Shown one piece after another: positions 34,697-46,260 of a stretch of DNA of 64,000 nt (the stretch's first letter is position 1; each line of letters starts with the position of its first letter). The translations under genes were made by a program, and so were the position numbers. A model generated the notes under the pieces. The model worked only from the letters and a program-made list of their open reading frames with translations. It had not been told where the DNA came from and did no database searches. Location: assembly GCA_027924645.1 (NCBI GenBank), contig BSBN01001150.1:1364001-1428000 (forward strand), written 5' to 3'. The DNA comes from Cunninghamia lanceolata (lineage: Eukaryota > Streptophyta > Pinopsida > Cupressales > Cupressaceae).

Positions 34697-36370
34697 GGTA
34701 AAACTCCTTCAAGAACATTGCAAAGAGATCATCCAAAAGAGCTGATAATAGGAGAAAAAGATGATGGTGTGTTAATAAGAAGAAAACTTGTTGCTGCAAG
34801 TAATCAAGCACATGTGTGCTTAATATCAGAAATGGAACTAAAAACATATGTTGAGGCCAGCAAGGATGAAGCTTGGATGAAAGCTATGGAAGAGGAATTA
34901 AATCAAATAGAGAAGAACAAGACATGGGTACTTGTACCTAGGTCTGAAGGTAAAAATGTTCTTGGTTCAAAGTGGGTGTTTAGAAAAAAGCTTGATGACA
35001 AAGGTAAAGTAATAAGAAACAAAGCTAGATTGGTTTGCAAAGGTTATTCACAAATTGAAGGAATTGACTTTGATGAAACTTTTGCACCTGTGGCTAGATT
35101 AGAGGCTATAAGAATGTTCTTAGCCTTTTCAGTTTATAAGAATTTCAAGGTATTTCAAATGGATGTCAAATCTGCCTTTCTAAATGGTGATCTTGAAGAA
35201 GTTTACATGGAGCAGGCAGAAGGTTTTGAATGCAAAGGCAAATAAGACTATGTATACAGATCGAAAAAGGCCTTGTATGGCTTTAAACAAGCTCCAAGAG
35301 CATGGTACTACAGGTTGGGCAAGTACTTGCAAGAACAAGGTTTCACTAAAGGTGGGGTAGATAGCAATTTGTACTATATTGCCAAAGGTGAGGATATCTT
35401 GGTTGTAGTGGTTTATGTTGATGATATCATATTTGGAAGTAATAATGATGATATGATCCATTCATTTCCTAACATCATGAAGTTAGAATTTGAAATGTCT
35501 ATGTTGGGAGAATTGTCTTTCTTCCTTGGTTTATAGGTGTCTCAACTTGAAAAGGGGATTTTCATCTCACAAACCAAGTATGCTAAAGAAATGCTTAATA
35601 GGTTTCAAATGGATGATTATAAACCACTGGGTACTCCTATGGAAATAGGATACAAATTAAGAAAAAATAATGATTCATCCAAGGTGGAATAGTCCTTGTA
35701 TAGATCCATGATTGGAAACCTCTTGTATCTAACTGCTTCTAGACCTGATATCATGTAGGCAGTTTGCTTAGTTGCAAGGTTTCAAGCATGTCCTAAACAA
35801 TCTCATTTAAATGTTGTTAAGAGGATTTTTAGATATGTTAAGGGTACTCTTGATTTTGGACTATGGTATCCTAGACATAATTATTTTACTCTTCTTGCAT
35901 ATACAGATGCTAATTGGGCAGGTTGTCCTGATGACAGAAAGAGCACAAGTGGAGCAGCCTTCTTTCTTGGTGGTAGATTGGTAGCCTGGCATAGTAAGAA
36001 GCAAGAGTGTGTCTCTTTATCTACTGTTGAAGCTGAATATGTTGCAGCATCTTCATGTCGTACACAAGTGCTTTGGATGGTTCAGTAACTTCAAGACATC
36101 AAAATGGAGGTAGCTAAACTTGTATCTATTCTTTGTGACAATACAAGCTCCATCAATATGTCCAAGAATCCAATCGTGCATTCTAGGACTAAGCATATTG
36201 TCATTAGATATCATTTTCTAAAAGAAAAGGTGATTGCAAATGAAGTGGTGTTGGATTATGTACATACTAATGATCAACTGGCTAATATTTTTACAAAACC
36301 ATTGCCTAAAGAGGTATTTGAATCCCTGAGATAGAGGCTTGGGGTTTTGTCTCTTTCTTCTCTTCAATGA
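34697..36370 (+). pseudogene. Ty1/copia reverse transcriptase-RNase H, one frame with six stops
   Basis: One register runs the whole length without a frameshift: [72 protein letters not shown], then the catalytic YVDD at about 35,417, and later PKQSHLNVVKRIFRYVKGT and the RNase H blocks WAGCPDDRKSTSG and STVEAEYVAAS, ending TNDQLANIFTKPLP. Stops are TAA 35,243, TAG 35,534, TAG 35,690, TAG 35,756, TAA 36,086 and TAG 36,332; the likely true stop is TGA at 36,368. Most occupy positions where relatives have Gln. The wording suits a SIRE/Maximus-like lineage. Integrase and gag are missing, cut at the 34,696 junction. Confidence 0.92.
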
Positions 36371-37217
36371 GTTCATGATGATATTGGATTTAGGGGGAGT
36401 GTTTGGTTGTCTTATGAAGTCCTGAAATCCAATTATATCATATTTTTTTTGTCTGTTCAAAGTTTTGGTTAGTTGTTGAACATTTGTTTTGAGATGCAGA
36501 GCTATCTAGCTTCATATTTTGGTGTAGCATTCAGTGTTCTTGGGTTTGGATAGTGTCTTTCACTTTAGTTGAAGTAATATGCTTAGGGGGAGTATTTACA
36601 GTTCTTGACAGTGGTGTAGACATGTTGTCATGCTACTATGTTCTTCTTAGTCAATAATACCTGACAAGTTTTGTCTATGGCAAAAAGGTTAGTGTGCATT
36701 GAACATGATTTGACCAGTGCTTTCAAGCTTTCTTCATGATTTGACAAGGTATCTTAAAGATTTATGGCAATACATCATGATTATATGCATTCTTTGCATC
36801 AAGTATAAGGGTCTGCAACTGTCTTTGTATTAGACTGTGTCAAACTTCAACACTTTATACACTTTCTAATAGTTATCCTATTGATAGTGACATTGCAATG
36901 ATAGTAATCTCAATGCATTCTCTGACAGTAATATCTCAGTAAGGTTAGTGCATTACAAATGGTAAAGGCATAGTTCATTTGACAGTAATATTTCATTTTC
37001 TGATAGAGGACAATGATTTCTCAGTGAGTTTATTTGTCTGCTAATTTCAGATAGAGGACAGTGACAATATGTGTTTTCTGCATATTGAACTCTTACTCAA
37101 TGAGAAATAAAAATAGGGGGCAGTTCTTGTCATTGAGTGCCAAAAAGGGGGAGTTAGAATGGGCTTCAATGCAAAATGTCTTAAGACTTTGTATTTTTGT
37201 GTTTTGACATCAATGCC
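36371..37217 (+). other. Copia 3' non-coding region
   Basis: Several GGGGGAG purine tracts (36,390-36,400, 36,585-36,592, 37,148) occur, as in SIRE-like elements, whose region between pol and LTR is long. No env-like frame survives. The tract at 36,389 followed by TGTTTGG is an alternative LTR start. Confidence 0.45.
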
Positions 37218-37235
37218 AAGACAAAGGGGGAGTTT
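37218..37235 (+). other. Polypurine tract candidate of SIRE-like copia
   Basis: AGACAAAGGGGGAGTTT directly precedes TGTTAGTTTGG. It is the strongest purine tract near an LTR-like TG start, about 870 bp after the polyprotein end. Confidence 0.55.
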
Positions 37236-39160
37236 TGTTAGTTTGGTATGGTTGTCTTCATCATTGATGTCAAATTGGTTGTCTCTTGTGCATTCATGTT
37301 GCAGATGGTCTTGACAGTTGATGTGTTGATCTCCCATTCTTGACAGTTGATGTGTTGGTCTTCAAGGTGCAAAGGAGTTCAAGGTGCATATGGTATCATA
37401 TCTCCTGATGATATAGTGACTGGCATATGATATATTTCTCTATGTGATGATGTTTGTAACTGTTGTCATTTGATTTGGTGATGTTACTAACAGTGGGCAT
37501 AATGGTTGAGGTTGCATTCTATAGGGGTTTTTATTGATTTCATGCTATAGCAAGAGTATTGGGTTTGAAGTGAATGTCTTAGTCTACAATGTGGATAGTG
37601 GGCTCAATTTCACAATACAAAGTTATTGGTGCCTATATCAGTTTCCTTTAATGGTATTTTGACATCCTCTATATCATGAGACAAAACATTGTCATTTGTC
37701 TTCAAGACTCATGCAGTTAATGGTCTAATCCTCCTTGTCATGTATATGAAAGGCATATGGTTTGCAGTTATGGAAGGCATATGATCTTTATCTCAGAGCT
37801 TCCTTGTTGAAGTAATGGTCTACAGTCATCTATTGGTGCTATGAATATGGTCTGCACTCAAACAATTGTTCTATATGATTTATAACCCTAAGTCTAAGTA
37901 CCTAAGAATCTCTTTGTAACCCTCAAATGCACATCACATACTTTATTTATTTTTAGCAGTTGACTAGCTAAGCAGGTTAAAAGTGACTTAAGTCACATTT
38001 TGAGGGTCTTCGGTCCATTGAACGACTGGCCCCGATTACCTAGGGTCACTGGTGTGCGAAGGTAGCTCAAAGTTGTTTTTAAGCTTGTGGCGGGAGATAA
38101 GAATCAAATGGTCAAAGATTGTCTATGGTTTGGCGCTAAGAGAAGATCATGTGGTGGTCTTTTAAAAGGCATTTGAATGCCAATAGTCACAAGTTCTATT
38201 TATATTTGACGTGTTTTTTTCCAAACAAAAGCCAAAAATCATGGTTTTTTCCATTTTTTAGACAATGAAGATCAAATGGGAATATAGAAAGTTTGTGAAG
38301 ATGATTTTCTTACTGGATTAAGAATGTATAAAGTCACGACATGCTTCTCTTTACAGATATAAGAAGATATCAGTTTGGCGTATATTTTCTTAAATGTGTT
38401 TTTTTGATTTTACAGAAGTAAAAAATTGGAATGAAGGTAAAAGATGGATGTTAAGAATAGATGTTTTCTACATGAAAGTTATCTATCTGAGAATGAAGAC
38501 TTCAAGGCTTATTGAAAGACATGAAATATCAGCTATTTTCTTATATGAGAAATTGATTTGATGGAGGACAATTTTGTAATATTTTTCTAATTCAAGGTGG
38601 TTTGAAGTATTAAGTTAGAAGTTGAAGATTGTATGACAAGAAAAGAAGGCTTACAAGTGAGAAGATTTAAAGGAGTCATAATTGCAGAATTCTTTGAAAA
38701 GACATTGAAATATTGGTTTCTTGTCAAAATTGAAAAGATTGTGTCCAAGAGAAAGTTTGTCAGGTGATAGATAAAGGAGGAATAAGGTCTTGTGCAAAAG
38801 AGAATTAGGGTAATTCCCTGAGGTGATTTTGATTTATAATCAAGTTGAATGTATAGGTTAGTGAGACCTTACTATGTTAGTGAGACTTTATCAGCCAGTG
38901 AGGCCTTGTACATAACAATTTTCAAACTTAAGCCAGTAAGGCATTTTGAGATGTTTTTCTACCCCGGGAGGGTTTTCCTCTAGTATAATTTTTGTGTCTT
39001 GATCTCTTGTCTTGTGTGAATACAAATTTATCATACATGATTGAATAATTATCTTTTAAATCTTTTATTTGATAAAGCTATGGCTCAAAATTAACAAGAA
39101 CTAAATTTTTTGTTACAACATTGATTCACCCCCCCTCTTAGTGTTGTGTGTACTCCTACG
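37236..39160 (+). repeat. 3' LTR of SIRE-like copia (ends approximate)
   Basis: The start TGTTAGTTTGG follows the purine tract. Near the right end, ACCCCGGGAGGGTTTTCCTC (about 38,960) and TTGATTCACCCCCCCTCTTAG (about 39,120) are typical U5 words; the second also precedes the primer site at 3,544. No primer site follows here, so this is a 3' or solo LTR, and its last bases are degraded. Confidence 0.6.
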
Positions 39161-40015
39161 AGAGATACATAGGGAGAGAGATGTACATTTGGCATGATTC
39201 ACATATCCTCATTTCACCTTCTATATGGTCTACATACTTTTCATATCCTCATTTCATAGGTCCACATGTTTACATGATTTGCTTATCCTCATTTCACCTT
39301 CTATATGTATAATGTATCCTCATTTCACCTTCTATATGTATAACGTATCCTCATTTCAACTTCTACATGTATAACGTGTCCTCATTTCACCTTCTATATG
39401 TTTAACATTATTTTCTTACCCTTATTTCACCTTCTATATGTTTAACATGATTTTCCTATCATTTCATCGTCTATAGGTCTAGTATACCTTCATTTCACCT
39501 TCTATATGGGTTATGGAAAGAGTAGAATGAGGTAGAGAGGAAGAGAGAGAGATGTACATTTGGCATGATTCACAATCCTCATTTCACCTTCTATATGGTC
39601 TACAAACTTTGCATATCTTCATTTTTCTCATGTCTACATGTTTGACATTATTTTCTTATCCTCATTTCACCTTATTTATCTATAACATATCCACATTTCA
39701 CCTGCTATATGTTTAACATGATTTTCCTATCATCATTTCATTATCTATAGGTCTAGTATACCCTCATTTCACCTTCTATATGGGTTATGGAAAGAGCAGG
39801 ATGAGGTAGAGAGAAAGAGAGACATAGGGAGAGAGACTCATTTTGCAGTAGTTTAGGGTCCACGTCGGATAGCCTCCAATTCCATGTGGCTGCAAACTTT
39901 GAATTGGGAATGAGTTATGCCCTCGGTGTGTTCCAATGTTTGCGGGGGAGTGAACATTTTTCCCTTGCAACAACGAAGATGACTACATAGGGAGATAGAT
40001 ACATTTGCAATGATT
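39161..40015. repeat. Minisatellite of CCTCATTTCACCTTCTATATG, duplicated
   Basis: The word CCTCATTTCACCTTCTATATG recurs at roughly 30-40 bp spacing between 39,205 and 39,780. A larger direct duplication is visible: ATGTACATTTGGCATGATTC at about 39,181 and again at 39,551, and TATATGGGTTATGGAAAGAG at about 39,502 and 39,777. The last ~170 bp before the 359-bp satellite hold nothing recognisable. Confidence 0.75.
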
Positions 40016-41349
40016 CACATTTGGACCTAACTGAAAAAGCTGATAGATCAGGGTGGGTGGGTTTATGCTAGTGGAGGCCCTATTGTGTTCCCTAGGCGTC
40101 CCAATCGAATCAGACTACATTGTACTAGTAAAGTCTCTTAAGAAACCTAAGAGCAAAAAATTCCCAGACTTTGACAGAGTAGTTCTTAGAATTTGTGGCA
40201 CCTACAAATGATCCATTTGGACCTATGACTAGATGCCAAGTCCCTCCACAATAACCTCTCTCAGTTTTGACCAACTTAACATTGTTTGACTGTACCAACG
40301 ATGAATGCATTCTTGAAAAATGCCTAAGTGGCATTTAGTGTAAAGGTGGCAAGAGACATATTTTGTGTTCTTCACCCCATGGGACCTAACTGGCAATGCC
40401 ACTAGGTCAGGGTGGGTGGGTTTATGCTAGTGGAGGCCCTATTTTGTTCCCCATGTGTCCCAAGCGAATCGGGCTACAATGTACCGGTAAAGTCTCTTAA
40501 GACACCTAAGAGCTAAAAGTTGCCAGACTTTGACGAAGTAGTTCTTGAACTGTGTGGCACCTACGAATGATCCATTTAGACCTACAATTGGATGACAAGT
40601 CCCTCTACAATAACCTCCCTTGGTTTTAACCAACTCAACATCGTTTGATCGTGCCAACAATGGATGCATTCTTGAAAAATGCCTTGGTAGCGTTTAGTGT
40701 AAAGGTGTGAAGAGCCATATTTTGCATTCTTCACCCTGTGGGACCTAACTGATAGTGCTGATAGGTCAGGTTGGGTGGTTTTATTCTAGTGGAGGCCATG
40801 TTTCATTCCCAACATATCCCAGTCGAATCGGGCTACAATGTACTAGCAAAGTCTCTTAAGAGACCTAAGAGCAAAAAATTGCCAAACTTTGATGGAGTAG
40901 TTCTTAGACTTTGTGGCACCTATGAATGATCTGTTTAGACCTACAGCTAGATGTCAGGTCCCTCCACAATAACCCTTCTTGGTTTTGACCAACTCAACAT
41001 TGTTTGACCATGCCAACAACGGATGCATTCTTGAAACATGCCTCAGTGGCATTTAGTGTAAAGGTGCCAAGAGCCATATTTTATGTTCTTCACCTCATGG
41101 GACCTAGATAATAGTGTTTAGAAGTTAGGATGGGTGGGTTTATGCTAGTGGAGGCCCTGTTTCATTCCCCATGTGTCCCAATCAAATCGGGCTACAGTGT
41201 ACTGGCAAAGTCTCTTAAGAGACCTAAGAGAAAAAAATTACCAAACTTTGATGGAGTAGTTCTTAGACTTTGTGGCACCTACGAATGATCCATCTTGACC
41301 TACGGCTAGATTTCAAGTCCCTCCACAATAACCTCTCTTAGTTTTTACC
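40016..41349. repeat. 359-bp satellite, left block
   Basis: The word GGACCTAACT (variants) starts at 40,023, 40,382, 40,741 and 41,100, exactly 359 bp apart, and other words (AAGTCTCTTAAGA, CATTCTTGAAAAATGCC) keep the same spacing. About 3.7 units are present. The array is interrupted at 41,349 by an LTR element and resumes in phase at 46,261. Short minus-strand frames recur per unit, but 359 is not a multiple of three. Confidence 0.93.
41345..41349. other. Target site duplication TTACC (left), TGACC at right
   Basis: TTACC precedes the 5' LTR and TGACC (46,261-46,265) follows the 3' LTR. Intact satellite units have TGACC at this phase, so the left copy has one change. The four-of-five match plus phase continuity supports insertion here. 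Confidence 0.8.
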
Positions 41350-42544
41350 TGTAACATCATAAAATGTGTAGACTAGCATTTTACACCTAGTTTAGCTCTT
41401 AGGTTGGACCTATTTTGTTGCCTTTGATAATTAAGACCTATTTTAACACATCTTTGAGCTCTAAATGATGAATATCTTGATCCCAACAAATAAACCTGAC
41501 ATAATTAAACTAGGACTAAACTAAGTCCCCATTAAAAGATACTTTGTGAAGTTTATGGGATAAAGGTCTAGGGCACCCAAGCGCCCTTGTCCCTCTTGGG
41601 ATTTTTAGCCCCACTTTGTAGTGTCAACTTAGGACACTCCTCTAGTTAGTATTTTTTAGCCTAAAGTTGTTTTATTTTCCAAAGGTGAGCAAGAATGCAT
41701 ATTTAAGTGTGTGTTGTAGTTTATTTTACACCTAATCGGATGAATGTGAAATTGCTCTCATGTAAAGTTCTATGTTAAAGGATTCTTCATGTTTGGATTG
41801 TCTTCTACTTGTGAATGCTATTGAAGTTGTTTGCTGGCTTTGAGGGAAGTTTGAATCCCTCTTCATCACTCTCCTTTTTTGGTGTTAGGTCTTCATCAAC
41901 TAACGTTGGATATCTTGTGGTTCTTATCATCATTTATCATTATTATCTATCATATTGTTGTAGATCTAGCCTCTACCCTCCTAGGGCACGCACTCTTGGA
42001 TCTTATCATTCACTGTTGTGGAGGTGGGAACACCAACACAGGGTTTGACTGAGGCAAACCCTTAAAATAACACAATATTTTCCCTCTTTTTGTGTGTGCA
42101 AGTGAGAAGAATAGGTTTCAGAGGTTGGTTTCTAGGAAGAAGGCAGTGCAGACGGATGCAGGTTTGATCATACCCAAGGTTCTACCTAATCCAAAAAAAG
42201 GACCAGGGCACCCAAGAACCCCTATCCTAGGCATTTCTACTATATTTTCCAGGTTCTAAATTACACTCTTACCTTTGTTGTACTTGTTAATCTCGGTGGT
42301 TCATTTCATGTAGTCAATATTAGCTTGTTATTCATCATTTTGTGGTTAAATCTTAGTCTTGGCTTGCTTGTTTGATTTTGGTTGAACTTGGTTGGTCCTT
42401 CTATATACAAAAAAAGGGAAAAACCCCTGTAGTTTGGCTCTCCTCCTTGGGTAGAAGCCATGCTTGGTTTGTGCCCCAATGTTTTGTAGAAGAGGGATGA
42501 ACTAGTTTAACTCTTTAGGCTTGTGATCTCTTTTCTACACTACA
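41350..42544 (+). repeat. 5' LTR of the older element
   Basis: It starts TGTAACATCATAAAATG and ends CTACACTACA. It includes AGGGTTTGACTGAGGCAAACC (about 42,040), shared with the LTR at 28,406. TATATACAAAAAAAGG near 42,401 is TATA-like. The sequence after it, TTTTGGTGAACTCGTTG, would be the primer site, but I cannot assign a tRNA with confidence. Confidence 0.88.
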
Positions 42545-43084
42545 TTTTGGTGAACTCGTTGTTTCTTGCACCTTTTGCTTTTAGATCTGAGTTGTTCATC
42601 ACCCTAGATCTGATTGGGAGTGTGTTCTTTTGTTTCTTTGCAATCAAACATAGTTAGATTTTGCATAAGTTCAACCTAGTGTTTGTCAAAGTTTTGCATT
42701 GATAGCAAATCTTGCTAGTTTTAACACTAGGGGTTTTAGATTTGAAGATTGTTTAGATCTTGATGCATTGATTAGAGCATTTGCATTTGCTGTACCTTTT
42801 GCTAATCAAAGTATTTTGCATTGTGGCATTTGAAAAATTAAAAGAAGAAATTGCATCCTAGATTCGAAAATTGCATAGTTGTTATTTCGTTGCATTAAAA
42901 GTTGTGTTTGAATTTAGCTTTGGCATTGTTGTTATTCATTTGAATTAAATTTGATTAAAGATATACTATTGCTTCATTTAAAAGAAAACTCAAATATTTC
43001 TTTTGCTACATCATCAATTTCTTCTATTTGGGAATCTTGTGTGTTATTAAAGCTTGTAGTCACTTTATGCGCTTTGTGACCTGA

Positions 43085-43636
43085 GATTTATTTCTTGAGG
43101 TTTCTCAACCGCTTGAGGATGCTCATGTTCTTCCACCTGTTTCACAAGTTGAGAAGGAAGAGCAACTTGCATTGAGGAACCTTCCCCCTATGGTCTCCCA
43201 GCCTTTGGTGGTTCCTCCTGTTTCTTCTAATGTTTCTGAAACAAAGGAAGAAAAGGAACCCTTGTTGGAAGATACTACGGTTCCCCTTAAGAATATCATG
43301 AATAAAGCTTAGCGAAATAATATTGTGTGAGAAAGAAAGAAGCATCATTATGCTATGGCTCGCCTTACTGCAGGAGAGGAGAATCTCCCTCCTGGCAAGA
43401 GTTTATCACCGACGGATGCTAGAGAGACAACTACTACTCTTGTGTCTCCTGCAAAGAAAGAAGAAGCTTCGCATGCTACTATGGAGCCCATTGTACTATA
43501 TTTTGATAATGATTTTAAAGATAATACAGGTACGACTATGAAACCTTATACCTCTCATGCTATAATTCCTCTTGCATCTTATCCTCCTTTTCAAATAGAT
43601 GAGGAACTAGATTGGGAGGAGGATGACTTGCTTTAG
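43085..43636 (+). pseudogene. Acidic Pro/Ser/Thr-rich frame inside the older LTR element
   Basis: A single frame of about 180 codons, broken by TAG at 43,310 and TGA at 43,328, encodes VSQPLEDAHVLPPVSQ, a Pro/Val/Glu-rich middle, then HYAMARLTAGEENLPPG and an acidic end (EELDWEEDDLL). The frame upstream of 43,085 begins with a TGA. I do not recognise the product. Both internal stops are one C-to-T change from Gln or Arg codons. It could be a shrunken gag or an element-specific protein; no zinc knuckle is present. Confidence 0.4.
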
Positions 43637-45077
43637 GTTCACTCGTATGAGAGGTACCTTGTTTCTTGTGTTATGTATGTATGTAATTGTGCTTCCCCCA
43701 TGACGTGATGATGCTTTATTTGTGTTTATGTGTTGTCATTGTTTTTATTGTTGTTGTGTTGTTAAGTTCTGTTTGGATGACCCTTGACACCCTTGTAGAT
43801 GCAAGGATACAAAGGAATTGAAAGACGTTGTGGCATTCTCTCTATTTGTATCATCATTCTTCTATATGTCATAACTTGTTTTGTTGATGTGTCCTTTGGG
43901 GATGATGTAAGGCATATGATGTTTTGGCATTCTCCCTTGTTGACCCAAGGGATGTTTACTTTGATTTCATGTGCTACTTCTTCCTTTTTCTAAGTAGTTA
44001 TACTAGTTGCCAGATGATGACAATTCAATATATATAGATATATGGTCTTGAGACATCTCCTTTATACAACCATTTTTATACTAATGCCAGTTAGTAGATC
44101 CCCTTTGTGTTGCTCTTTAATGTAACTAGTAGTATCTTTTATGCTTGATTTATGTGGCACCTTATTTCTATTCTCGATGTCATACCATGACTACACAAGC
44201 CATTTTGTATCATGTATGTAGCATCGCCTTGGTTTTCCATGTGTGGGAGCAAACCCTTAATGCGGTGTAGTTCTTTAGAAACATGTATCTTATGGGCATG
44301 TGCTTCTAGAAAGCTCTCATGCTTGTTTTATGATTTGTTCTACCTTAAAGTAATTACTCCCTGATAGGAGTTGGTAATCACTTTAAGGTGGGGGCATGCA
44401 TTGTTCTATGCTCTCTCTCGGTTTCATATTTATTTACTTGTTGGCATGCAACTCACCTAGTGATTCGAAGGTCCTCACTAGCCTATGATGCTTCCTCTTG
44501 GGTCCATGAGCCACCTAGTGCAACGTAGTTGGCTAGCCTATGTGCTTCATGTGACTTAGCGTGGTCACCTAGTAAGTCGGTGGTCCTTACTATTGTGTGA
44601 TCCATGGTGGCACTTTTCTTCACATGACCCCTAGCGACAGAGCAAGCTAGCGTCATAGTCATGTGCCTTGTGTGTTTGTTCTATGTGTATTCTCATGTTT
44701 GTTTCCTTTATGCATTATGTTAACTCATGATTTTATGTGTCTTCATCCTATCTTCTATATGTTCTTTATGTATTCATTGTGTATTATGTGTATGCTTCAT
44801 GTTAAGCATGTATGCTTTGTGTTTTGCCTATATTACATTTGTGTATGGTGTGTTTTCCACGTGTATTCCTATATATGCTTTTAGTACTCCATGTATCTTT
44901 GAATTAATTTTATAGTATCTTGCACATTCTCTCTTTGCTTATGTGTTTGCAACCTTAGGATCCTAAGTTTGGAGGCTACTTGTAGTTCACAACTTGGTAG
45001 AATTATTTGGTCTTGTATGTTTGTGTGTTTTGTCCATCCCTTTGGTATGAGTTCAAACATAAGTTCGTACCCACACT
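43637..45077. other. Interior of older element, no gene recognised
   Basis: T-rich sequence with Cys/Phe/Tyr-rich accidental frames (for example 44,663-44,915). A purine tract GGTGGGGGCATG at about 44,388 is a possible second PPT. Confidence 0.4.
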
Positions 45078-45092
45078 AAAGTGGGGGCTAAA
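45078..45092 (+). other. Polypurine tract of older element
   Basis: AAAGTGGGGGCTAAA ends at the first base of the 3' LTR (TGTAGCG). Position and purine content are as expected. Confidence 0.75.
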
Positions 45093-46260
45093 TGTAGCGT
45101 TGTAAAATGTGTACACTAGCATTTTACACCTAGTTTAGCTCCTAGGTTGGACCTATTTTTTGTCTTTGATAATTAAGACCTATTTTAACACATCTTTGAG
45201 CTCTAAATGATTAATATCTCGATCCTGACAAATAAACCTGACATAATCAACTTAGGACTGGACAAAGCCCCCATTAAAAGACACTTTGTCAAGTTTATGG
45301 GGTAAAGGTCTAGGGTGCCCGAGTGCCGTGGTCCCACTTGGGATTTTTAGCCCCACTTTGTGGTGTCAGCTTAGAACACTCCTCTAGTTAGTATTTGTCA
45401 GCCTAAAGTTGTTTTATTTTCTAAAGGTGAGCGAGAATGCATATTTGAGTGTGTGTTGTAGTTCATTTTACACCTAACCAGATGAATGCGAAATTTCTCT
45501 CATGTAAGGTTCTATGCTAAAGGATTCTTCATGTTTGGATTGTCTTCTACTTGTGAATTCTATTGAAGTTGTTTGCAGGCTTTGAAGGAAGTTTGAAGCT
45601 CTCTTCATCACTCTCCTTTGTTAGTGTTAGGTCTTGATCAACTAAGGTTGGATATCTTGTTGTTCTTATCATCATTTATCATCATTATCTATCATATTGT
45701 TGCAGATCTAGCCTCTGCCCTCCTAGGGCAGACACCCTTGAATCTTATCATTTGTTGTTGTGGAGGTGGGGACACCAACACATGGTTTGACTAAGGAAAA
45801 CCCTTAAAACAACACAACCTTTTCCCTCTTTTTGTGTGTGTAGGTGAGAAGAATAGATTTCAGAGGCTGGTTTCTAGGAAGAAAGTAGTGCAGATGGATA
45901 TAGGTTTGATCATACCTGAAGTTTTGCCTAACCCTAAAAAGGGACTAGGGCGCTCGAGCGCCCCTATCCAGGGCATTTCTACTATATTTCCCAGGTTTGG
46001 AATTACTCTCTTACCTCTTATGTACTTGCTAATCTCGGTGGTTCATTTCCTGTAGTTAGTATTAGCCCATTATTCATCATTTTGTGGTTAAACCTTAGTC
46101 TTGGCTTGCTTGTTTGATTTTGGTTGAACTTGGTTGTCCTTCTATATATAACAAAAGGGTAGAACCTCGTAGTTTGGCTCTCCTCCTTGGGTAGAAGCCA
46201 TGCTCAGTTTGTACCCCAATGTTTTGTAGAAGAGAGATGAACTAGCTTTTTTGGACTACA
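45093..46260 (+). repeat. 3' LTR of the older element
   Basis: It starts TGTAGCGTTGTAAAATG and ends TTGGACTACA, followed by TGACC. It is colinear with the 5' LTR except for substitutions and a ~20-bp deletion near its right end. Confidence 0.88.

Larger units (their letters stand above)
41350..46260 (+). mobile_element. Older non-autonomous LTR retrotransposon in 359-bp satellite
   Basis: The 4,911-bp element has LTRs at 41,350-42,544 and 45,093-46,260, a PPT, a short internal frame and a five-base target duplication with one mismatch. The LTRs differ at many sites and by indels, so it is far older than the element at 11,490. The 2.5-kb interior has no recognisable gag, protease or RT. It belongs to the same LTR family as the solo LTR at 28,406. 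Confidence 0.9.

Noticed and set aside
40125..40669. Similar minus-strand frames in successive 359-bp units (SFVGAT, LKRLY)
   Set aside because: The period is not a multiple of three and other units have stops, so this is a satellite by-product, not a tandem gene.
44663..44915. Cys/Phe/Tyr-rich overlapping frames
   Set aside because: T-rich, TGT-repetitive DNA makes such frames by chance. There is no plausible signal or membrane pattern.
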